Origin: Acidimicrobiia bacterium | Lineage (GTDB): Bacteria; Actinomycetota; Acidimicrobiia; Spongiisociales; UBA5794 | DNA length: 5,041 nucleotides | Direction: 5' to 3' | NCBI GenBank assembly: GCA_013003515.1 | Contig: JABDIW010000227.1 | Coordinates: forward strand, 1-5,041 | In this document: in pieces, positions 1 to 5,041 of the stretch | Numbering within the stretch: the stretch's first letter is position 1 | Layout: each line of letters starts with the position of its first letter | Notes under the pieces: model-generated | Told to the model about the DNA's origin: nothing | What the model saw: the letters and a program-made list of their open reading frames with translations, nothing else | The model's database searches: none | Translations under genes and position numbers: made by a program

Positions 1-2
1 GC

Positions 3-425
3 GCCGCCGAGCTCACCGGGGCTTCGACGCCCCAGCCGCCGGCGCCGGCGACAAGCGAAGCCGTATCCGGGTTCGTGGGAGGGCTGATCCGGGCACTCGG
101 GTCGGCACACTCGGAAGCGGCATCGCCGGGAGCGGGAGCCCGCAAGGTTGCGTCGGCGGTCTCGAAGGTGTTCCGGGCATGGCGAACCGACGAGGCGGAG
201 CGTCGCCTGCGCTCAGTCGCTCGCGGTGCGTATCACCGTGGCATGCTCTCGGGTCTTGGTTCGCTCGGCGTCTCGAAGGTGCTGGCAATCGAATCCGGCA
301 CGCCGTGCGATGAGTGCCCGGCTCGTGAGGGCCTCCAGTGGGGCGTCGCCGACGACCCGCCGGCGGGCACAGTGCTGCCGCCCGCATTGAGTTCTTGCGC
401 CTGCACCGTCGTGCCGGCTCGCTGA
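3..425 (+). CDS. C-terminal part of a protein with a phage Mu gpF-like cysteine module (5' truncated)
   Basis: The frame is open from the window edge to TGA at 423-425 and gives 140 residues. Codons are strongly G/C-ending, as in the neighbouring genes. The fragment opens with a Pro/Ala-rich linker (about residues 8-20), followed by a helical, basic stretch (about 45-90). It ends in a compact module: GAYHRG (75-80), CDECPAREG (102-110) and LPPALSSCACTVVP (125-138). The order (Ala-Tyr-x-Arg-Gly helix, CxxC, Gly, then PP...CxC-T-V-x-P) matches the C-terminal pattern of Mu gpF/SPP1 gp7-type minor head proteins, in which the last part is usually PPxHPNCRC. Here the His and Asn are absent, but all four cysteines (C102, C105, C132, C134) remain and could bind a metal. 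A GTG at 75 could start a 116-residue protein, but no Shine-Dalgarno sequence precedes it and the frame is open further upstream, so truncation by the window edge is preferred. The family match is from memory of the motif. Whether this is prophage, a domesticated gene or chance resemblance is open. Confidence 0.72.
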   Translation, partial: AAELTGASTPQPPAPATSEAVSGFVGGLIRALGSAHSEAASPGAGARKVASAVSKVFRAWRTDEAERRLRSVARGAYHRGMLSGLGSLGVSKVLAIESGTPCDECPAREGLQWGVADDPPAGTVLPPALSSCACTVVPAR

Positions 426-434
426 GCCGCCCGG

Positions 435-458
435 TTGACCTCGGCACTGGCATAGACT
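435..458 (+). promoter_or_regulatory. Possible promoter for a leaderless UPF0182 transcript
   Basis: TAGACT at 453-458 fits the actinobacterial -10 pattern TANNNT. It ends seven bases before the GTG at 466, so transcription would begin at or next to the start codon. No purine-rich Shine-Dalgarno sequence is present in the 40-bp gap, which supports leaderless translation. A TTGACC at 435-440 resembles a -35 box, but its 12-bp spacing to TAGACT is too short for a normal pair, so it may play no part. The gene could also be transcribed from upstream. Confidence 0.35.
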
Positions 459-465
459 CGCAATC

Positions 466-3384
466 GTGCTCACGAGCGAAACCCCCGAGACCCGACCTGC
501 GCCGCGCCGTCGCCTAGCCCCGTTCATCGGTATCGGGGCGTTCATCCTGTTCCTCCTGATCCGTGGCGGTGCCCTGCTGTGGACCGACTACCTCTGGTTC
601 GACTCCGTCGACCTCACGGGGGTGTGGCGCACCACGTTGTTCACCCGCGTGTTGCTCGTGGTGGTGGCGACCCTGATTGCGGCAGCCCTGATCTTCGCCA
701 ATATCGTCATCGCCGATCGGCTGTCACCGCGACGCGGTGCCCTCGCCGGCAACCCGGACGAAGAGCTACTCGAGCGGTATCAGGGGTGGGTCGAGCCACG
801 GGTGTGGCGGATCCGGGCTCTCATCGCTCTCGGGTTCGGCCTTCTCGTCGGCATCGGCGCCACCCAGTCGTGGGACGAGTTCCTGCTGTGGCGCCACGGT
901 GGCGACTTCGGTTTCGTCGATCCCATCTTCTCCAACGACGTCGGTCTGTACGTCTTCAGCCTGCCGTTCTATCGGGATGCGTTCACATGGATGTTCCAGC
1001 TGATGCTGGTGACGATCCTCGTGACCGCCGCTCTCCACTACCTCAACGGGGCGATTCAGGTGCAAGTGCCGGGCGGAGCCCGTCGCTCTGTCAGCGGCGG
1101 AGTCAAGGTTCACCTGTCGGCGTTGTTGGCGTTGCTCGCCTTGCTCAAGGCGGTGGGGTATCAGCTCGATCGATGGGAGTTGCTCTACTCCACGCGAGGC
1201 CGCGTCGTCGGAGCGTCGTTCACGGACGTGAATGCTCAAGAGCCCGCGCTGTTCCTGCTCATCCTCATCTCGATCGTCGCGGCGGTGATCCTGCTGGTGA
1301 ACCTGCGATTCCGGGGTTGGCGACTGCCCGCCGTTGCGGTGGGCCTATGGCTGGCCACATCACTGCTCATCGGAGGCGTCTATCCGGCGTTTGTGCAGCG
1401 ATTCCAGGTCGAGCCCGACGAGGTGAACAAAGAAGCTGAGTTCGTTGGCAACAACATCTCGTTCACCAGGCTCGCCTACGGCCTCGATGCCATCGAGATC
1501 CGAGAGTTCGCCGCCTCGGCGAATCTGGATGCTGACGGCATCGCTGCCAACCGCCCGACCATCGACAACCTTCGCCTCTGGGACGCCGGCGTCCTCACGC
1601 GCACGTATGCCCAGCTTCAGGACATCCGCACCTTCTACGGGATCGGCGACGTCGATGTCGACCGCTACCTCATCGATGGTGAGCTGACTCAGGTGATGGT
1701 CTCGGCTCGAGAGCTCGACGAGCCCAACATCCCGCCGCCGGGGGGATGGGTCAACGACCGTCTCGTCTACACGCACGGCTTTGGCGCTGTGCTCAGCCCG
1801 GCCAACGCAGTCACTCAGGATGGGCAGCCAGACTTCTTCGTGGGAGACATCCCGCCGGAGTCTCGATTCGAGTCATTGACGATCGACCAGCCCCGTGTGT
1901 ATTTCGGTGACCTCGCGACCACCGAATACCGGATCGTCGGCACTGCTCAGCCCGAGGTCGACTTCCCGATCGGAGCCACCGGCGACGCCGTTGAGAACAA
2001 CTTCTACGACGGGGCGGGTGGAATCGAGTTGGGGAGCTTCTTCCGTCGCACCGCGTTCGCAATCCGCTACCTCAACCTCGACACGCTGATCTCGGGACAG
2101 CTCGACTCGGATTCCAAGGTGCTGATGATTCGCAACATCCGTGAGCGGGCCGTCAAGGCCGCACCTTTCCTCGAGGCTGACGCCGACCCGTACATCGTCC
2201 TTCTCGACGGACGGCTGGTGTGGGTCTTGGACATGTACACGATCTCGGATCGATTCCCGTACGCCAGCTTCGCCAACACGTCGATCCTCGACGCAGCTCC
2301 CGGGCTGCCCAACGGCTTCAACTACTTGCGCAACTCGGTGAAGGCAACGATCGACGCCCACGACGGGACGATGGCCTTCTATGTCGTCGACCCTGACGAC
2401 CCGATCATCCAGGCCCAGCAGCGCATCTTCCCGGAGCTGTTCTCCACCGACGCCCAGATGAGTGAGGAGCTCCGCAGCCATTTGCGTTATCCGGGCGACC
2501 TGTTCCGGATTCAGTCGGAGAAATACCGGCTGTATCACGTCACCGACCCGATGCAGTTCTTCTCGAATGTGGATCCGTGGCAGTTCGCCATCGACCCGTC
2601 GAACTCGCCGCGACCCGATCTCCGCAACCCGAATGCTTTCGTCGAAGGCGATAACAACACGCCGTTCCGACCGATGCTGCCCTATTACCAGCTGATGAAA
2701 CTGCCCGAAGAGGATGACCTGTCCTTCCTGATCATGCAGCCGTTCACTCCCGCAGATCGACCCAACATGGTGTCGTTCCTGGTGGCCAAGTCGGGGCCGG
2801 CTCAGTACGGCCAGGTCATCGACTACTCACTGCCGGCGGACCGCGCCCTCAAGGGCCCCGGTCAGGTCGGGGACGAGATCAACCAGGATCCCGAGATCTC
2901 CCAGCAGTTCACGCTGCTCGGCCAGGGCGGATCACGAGTCATCCAGGGGACGATGCTCGTTGTTCCAGTCGAGGACTCGCTGTTGTACGTGCAGCCGATC
3001 TACATCTCGGCCAGCCCGGAGGATGACGACACCCCGGCCCTCCAGCCGCCGTTCTTCCAGCAAACCAGTGGTGTCGAGCTGACCGGCTTGCCCGAGTTCA
3101 AGAAGGTGGTGGTTGCCTTCGAGGACAGGATCTTCATGCGTGACACCCTCGACGAAGCGCTGTTCGCCACCTTTGGCGTCGAGACCGAGGAGCCAGATCC
3201 GGGCGGTGGGCCGGCGATCCCCGACAACGTCGCCGATCTGTTGTCCGACGCCGAGGCTGCCTTCGCTCGTGCCGAGGCCGCCCTCCGCGACGGAGACCTG
3301 GCCACCTATCAGACCGAGGTGGAGCGAGCGGCCGAACTGATCACGGAAGCCCGGCGTCTGCTGGCGGAGGCCGAGACCGGGTGA
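466..3384 (+). CDS. UPF0182 family membrane protein (COG1615)
   Basis: This 972-residue protein has the length and layout of the UPF0182 family, whose biochemical function is not established. Seven hydrophobic segments are visible at about residues 17-38, 60-83, 115-132, 172-191, 215-231, 260-280 and 287-309. A soluble region of about 660 residues follows and, with an odd number of helices and a cytoplasmic N-terminus (RRR at 14-16), should lie outside the membrane. Family-like motifs include WTDYLWFDSV (39-48), NLRLWD (368-373), the DVDVDRY run (395-401), WVNDRLVYTHGFG (428-440), YHVTDPMQFF (690-699) and MLPYYQLMKLP (737-747), followed by MQPFTPADRPNM (757-768). A Pro/Gly linker (909-919) leads to a charged Ala/Glu-rich helical tail (922-970), also usual for the family. 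GTG 466 is the first start codon after an in-frame TGA at 436-438. It lacks a Shine-Dalgarno sequence, consistent with leaderless translation. The stop overlaps the next gene's start. No frameshift or missing segment was seen. Confidence 0.96.
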   Translation: MLTSETPETRPAPRRRLAPFIGIGAFILFLLIRGGALLWTDYLWFDSVDLTGVWRTTLFTRVLLVVVATLIAAALIFANIVIADRLSPRRGALAGNPDEELLERYQGWVEPRVWRIRALIALGFGLLVGIGATQSWDEFLLWRHGGDFGFVDPIFSNDVGLYVFSLPFYRDAFTWMFQLMLVTILVTAALHYLNGAIQVQVPGGARRSVSGGVKVHLSALLALLALLKAVGYQLDRWELLYSTRGRVVGASFTDVNAQEPALFLLILISIVAAVILLVNLRFRGWRLPAVAVGLWLATSLLIGGVYPAFVQRFQVEPDEVNKEAEFVGNNISFTRLAYGLDAIEIREFAASANLDADGIAANRPTIDNLRLWDAGVLTRTYAQLQDIRTFYGIGDVDVDRYLIDGELTQVMVSARELDEPNIPPPGGWVNDRLVYTHGFGAVLSPANAVTQDGQPDFFVGDIPPESRFESLTIDQPRVYFGDLATTEYRIVGTAQPEVDFPIGATGDAVENNFYDGAGGIELGSFFRRTAFAIRYLNLDTLISGQLDSDSKVLMIRNIRERAVKAAPFLEADADPYIVLLDGRLVWVLDMYTISDRFPYASFANTSILDAAPGLPNGFNYLRNSVKATIDAHDGTMAFYVVDPDDPIIQAQQRIFPELFSTDAQMSEELRSHLRYPGDLFRIQSEKYRLYHVTDPMQFFSNVDPWQFAIDPSNSPRPDLRNPNAFVEGDNNTPFRPMLPYYQLMKLPEEDDLSFLIMQPFTPADRPNMVSFLVAKSGPAQYGQVIDYSLPADRALKGPGQVGDEINQDPEISQQFTLLGQGGSRVIQGTMLVVPVEDSLLYVQPIYISASPEDDDTPALQPPFFQQTSGVELTGLPEFKKVVVAFEDRIFMRDTLDEALFATFGVETEEPDPGGGPAIPDNVADLLSDAEAAFARAEAALRDGDLATYQTEVERAAELITEARRLLAEAETG
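3366..3370 (+). promoter_or_regulatory. Ribosome binding site for the lipoprotein hydrolase
   Basis: GGAGG lies inside the last codons of the UPF0182 gene, ten bases before the GTG at 3381. It supports that start, which itself overlaps the upstream stop codon as GTGA. The arrangement is typical of translational coupling. Confidence 0.6.
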
Positions 3385-4703
3385 GCCGTCGGCTCGGCCT
3401 CGCGATCACAGCGATCGCACTGGCAACGGCAGGCTGCTCCGATGCCCTCCCGACCGCCGAATCCACGACGTCCACGACGTCCACGGCGACAACCGTTGCC
3501 ACCACGACGACAACGACGACAACCGTCGTTGGCCCCACGGCATCGCCACGAGGTCTCGCCGCCTGGCTTGCCGAGGTGGAGGCAGCGGGACCATCGACCG
3601 CGCAGGTGATGGTCGACGAATTCTGGGGCGCCAATATCTTCCCGCTGGTGTTCGCCGATCAGGTGGCCTTCGTCTACAAGGGTGACGCAAGCTCTGTTGT
3701 CTGGAATGGGGACTTCAATCGGTGGGGAGCGTGGGACGGCGTGACCGGCGAACGGGTCGCCGACACCGACCTGTGGGTAGGACGCATCGAGACCTTGCCG
3801 GTCGACGCCCGCACGTTGTACAAGGTGGTGGTCGACGGGGAGTGGTTGCTGGATCCTGGCAATCCGGATACCCAGCTCGGTGGGTTCGGCCCCAACAGCG
3901 AGCTGACCATGCCGTTGTTCACCGAGACGTCGTTCGCCGAGCGGGACCCGACCGTTCCGGAGGGGGACGTGACGTCGGGCGTCTACTTCTCCAACAACCT
4001 CGGGTACGACGTCGCCTACCAGGTGTACACCCCGGCGATCGTCGGGGCCGCCGACGTCCCGTTGCTGGTGGTGACGGATGGCTGGGATTGGGTCGAACTC
4101 GGCTCGCTACCCGTGATCCTCGACTCCCTCATCGACGCGGGCCGCATCGAGCCCGTGATCGCCGTCTTCTCCGATGCCTGGGACCCCGACCGGTCGGTCA
4201 ATCGGCGGGAGTCTGAGTTTCTCGAGCGGCCTCGGGAGTTCGGCCGTTTCCTCGCCGATGAGCTTATCCCGTTCATCGACTCCAGCTACCCGACGGCGGC
4301 CACCAGGGAGAGCCGGGGGGTGATCGGGACGTCGTACGGCGGGCTGGCAGTGACCTATCTCGCTCTTCTCGAAGACGACACGTTCTCGAAGTACGGCTTC
4401 TTCTCGCCGTCGTGGTGGCTGTTCGGCGACCTCGCCTCGGCACCGACTCCCGAGGCCCGGGCGGTGGCGGAGGAGCTAGGGGCACTGGCATCGGACAACA
4501 CCGGAGACCTCGAGCCCGGGTCGGCTCAGCTGTATCTGGGTTACGGCATCCCCGAGTGGGACGTCGGCGACGTCAGCTTCGTGCTCGCCGACTGGGCTGC
4601 AGGCGGTCTCGACTTCGAGTTCGACCAGGTGCAAGAGGGCCATGCCTGGGGTGCCTGGTCGAGCCTCAGCGACGAGATGCTGGAGTACTTCTTCGGCGAT
4701 TGA
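3381..4703 (+). CDS. Putative lipoprotein: CBM48-like domain plus Fes/esterase D-type alpha/beta hydrolase
   Basis: This is a 440-residue secreted hydrolase. The N-terminus is a lipoprotein signal peptide: basic RR at 3-4, a hydrophobic core, then TAGC with Cys19 as the likely lipidated residue. A Ser/Thr-rich tether follows (28-50). Residues ~93-165 look like an early-set/CBM48-type beta domain: VVWNGDFNRWGAW (106-118), a YKVVVDGEW strand (147-155) and DPGNP (158-162). The hydrolase domain spans ~200-440. LLVVTDGWDW (228-237) lies where the oxyanion-hole strand is expected, GTSYGG (316-321) is the nucleophile elbow with Ser318, SPSWW (342-346) is family-typical, and GHAWGAW (420-426) carries the probable catalytic His421. 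The acid is less clear: Glu392 or Asp394 is likely. This domain order is known in enterochelin esterase (Fes)-like enzymes and in CBM48-linked carbohydrate esterases, so an ester bond of a siderophore, glycan or envelope lipid is possible; the substrate cannot be read from sequence. GTG 3381 yields a well-formed signal peptide, has GGAGG upstream and overlaps the UPF0182 stop by 4 bp, so the two are probably co-expressed. Confidence 0.92.
   Translation: MSRRLGLAITAIALATAGCSDALPTAESTTSTTSTATTVATTTTTTTTVVGPTASPRGLAAWLAEVEAAGPSTAQVMVDEFWGANIFPLVFADQVAFVYKGDASSVVWNGDFNRWGAWDGVTGERVADTDLWVGRIETLPVDARTLYKVVVDGEWLLDPGNPDTQLGGFGPNSELTMPLFTETSFAERDPTVPEGDVTSGVYFSNNLGYDVAYQVYTPAIVGAADVPLLVVTDGWDWVELGSLPVILDSLIDAGRIEPVIAVFSDAWDPDRSVNRRESEFLERPREFGRFLADELIPFIDSSYPTAATRESRGVIGTSYGGLAVTYLALLEDDTFSKYGFFSPSWWLFGDLASAPTPEARAVAEELGALASDNTGDLEPGSAQLYLGYGIPEWDVGDVSFVLADWAAGGLDFEFDQVQEGHAWGAWSSLSDEMLEYFFGD
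3462..3530 (+). repeat. Ser/Thr codon repeat tract with 9-bp tandem units
   Basis: The lipoprotein linker is encoded by TCCACGACG repeated at 3462-3470 and 3471-3479, then a one-base variant at 3480-3488. ACG/ACA/ACC codons follow up to 3530, encoding residues 28-50. The tract ends in an 8-bp perfect inverted repeat, CAACGACG at 3511-3518 and CGTCGTTG at 3524-3531, around a five-base loop. It sits in frame within an intact gene. Such runs usually make a flexible, possibly O-glycosylated tether for a surface lipoprotein, and the DNA repeat could change length by slippage. Confidence 0.7.
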
Positions 4704-4732
4704 AACCTGCGCACAAGCTTTGGCGGTGCTGA

Positions 4733-4738
4733 TACGGT
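4733..4738 (+). promoter_or_regulatory. Weak candidate -10 element before the zinc-ribbon membrane gene
   Basis: TACGGT at 4733-4738 fits TANNNT and would start a transcript near 4745, leaving a leader of about 30 bases that contains the G-run ribosome site. No good -35 box lies at 16-18 bp: TTGAAA at 4700-4705 is 27 bp away. The 71-bp gap has no convincing terminator, so read-through from the hydrolase gene is equally possible. Confidence 0.2.
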
Positions 4739-4763
4739 GTCGATGGGTCTCGTGGCCACCATT

Positions 4764-4769
4764 GGGGGG
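4764..4769 (+). promoter_or_regulatory. G-run ribosome binding site
   Basis: Six consecutive G bases lie five bases before ATG 4775. They can pair with the anti-Shine-Dalgarno through G-C and G-U pairs. This supports ATG 4775, the first start codon after the in-frame TGA at 4730-4732. Confidence 0.45.
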
Positions 4770-4774
4770 CGTGC

Positions 4775-5041
4775 ATGAGGAGCAATCGGTCGATCAACGC
4801 GGTCGTAGGACTCCTCGTCGTCGCTGCGCTCCACTTCTGGCTGGCTTCCGGTTTCGTCGAGGCCTTTGCCCTGCTCGTGACCGTGGGACTCGCCGCTGTC
4901 CTCGTTGGCCTTGTGATCGATCGCGTCCTCGACGGTGATCGCGCTACCGCCCACAGCTTCCGGATACGAAAGAGACACTGCGCGCTCTGCCGTGGTCGTC
5001 TCAGCACCGTCGGCGGGATGCACGTGTGCGCCATGTGTGAC
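4775..5041 (+). CDS. Small membrane protein with a zinc-ribbon-like motif (3' truncated)
   Basis: The frame is open from ATG 4775 to the window end, giving 89 residues with no stop. A short basic N-terminus (MRSNRS) precedes two closely spaced hydrophobic segments, about residues 8-24 and 28-48. A basic RIRKRH segment (63-68) then leads into two CxxC pairs, Cys69/Cys72 and Cys85/Cys88, spaced CX2CX12CX2C. The positive charges on both sides suggest that both ends are cytoplasmic, which would place the probable zinc-binding knuckle inside the cell. The gene is separated by 71 bp from the hydrolase and may or may not share its transcript. The motif is typical of treble-clef or zinc-ribbon modules in many unrelated proteins, so no family or function is assigned. 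The codon choice matches the neighbouring genes and the start has a G-run ribosome site. Confidence 0.75.
   Translation, partial: MRSNRSINAVVGLLVVAALHFWLASGFVEAFALLVTVGLAAVLVGLVIDRVLDGDRATAHSFRIRKRHCALCRGRLSTVGGMHVCAMCD

Noticed and set aside
426..445. Possible hairpin after the left-edge gene (GCCG ... CGGC)
   Set aside because: The stem is four base pairs around a 12-base loop with no T-run, within chance expectation for GC-rich DNA.
13..453. 146-residue open frame on the - strand opposite the left-edge gene
   Set aside because: It is rich in Pro/Arg/Ala with low-complexity composition, as expected for the antisense of a GC-rich gene. It has no recognisable domain, and the + frame shows a coherent motif pattern.
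435..458. A full sigma-70-type promoter formed by TTGACC and TAGACT
   Set aside because: The 12-bp spacing is too short for a normal -35/-10 pair. Only the -10 element is kept, as a tentative call.
579..1439. 286-residue open frame on the + strand overlapping the UPF0182 gene in another frame
   Set aside because: It is Arg/Pro/Gly-rich with no domain, while the overlapping frame encodes clear membrane helices of UPF0182.
1873..2538. 221-residue open frame on the - strand inside the UPF0182 gene
   Set aside because: It lies wholly opposite strongly family-like UPF0182 sequence. The Val/Asp/Arg-rich product is typical of antisense shadows at high GC3.
4711..4729. Possible terminator hairpin after the hydrolase gene (GCAC ... 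GTGC)
   Set aside because: The stem is only four base pairs with a large loop and no T-run follows, so it cannot be supported as a terminator.
4541..5023. 160-residue open frame on the - strand spanning the hydrolase end and the last gene
   Set aside because: It crosses two well-supported + strand genes and the gap between them. The product is of low complexity and no good start context was seen.

Overview
The window comes from a GC-rich bacterium, most likely an actinomycetote. The evidence is high G/C at third codon positions throughout, GTG starts on two of the three genes whose start is visible, a large UPF0182-family membrane protein (a family well represented in Actinomycetota), and a possible leaderless GTG start of a kind common in that phylum. 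A Ser/Thr-rich linker behind a lipobox would also suit marine or soil actinobacteria such as Acidimicrobiia, but the sequence does not prove that rank.

All credible genes lie on the + strand. Positions 3-425 hold the 3' end of a gene that enters from upstream. Its last ~70 residues resemble the cysteine-containing C-terminal module of phage Mu gpF/SPP1 gp7-like minor head proteins. A 40-bp gap follows, with a possible -10 element placed for a leaderless transcript. Positions 466-3384 encode a complete 972-residue UPF0182 protein, with seven predicted N-terminal membrane helices and a large domain probably outside the cell. Positions 3381-4703 encode a 440-residue putative lipoprotein: a lipobox, a Ser/Thr-rich tether, a CBM48-like early-set beta domain and an Fes/esterase D-type alpha/beta hydrolase. 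Its start overlaps the UPF0182 stop by four bases. A 71-bp gap with a weak possible promoter and a G-run ribosome site leads to a third gene. It begins at 4775 and runs off the window end, encoding two membrane helices followed by a CX2CX12CX2C zinc-ribbon-like motif.

The main functional unit is the UPF0182-esterase pair, which looks translationally coupled. Both products would act at or outside the cytoplasmic membrane, so a shared envelope or extracellular-substrate role is reasonable, but the sequence does not identify the substrate. No RNA gene, CRISPR array, insertion sequence or convincing terminator was seen. The window is mostly ordinary chromosomal sequence; the gpF-like tail at the left edge and the coupled hydrolase are the points most worth checking.
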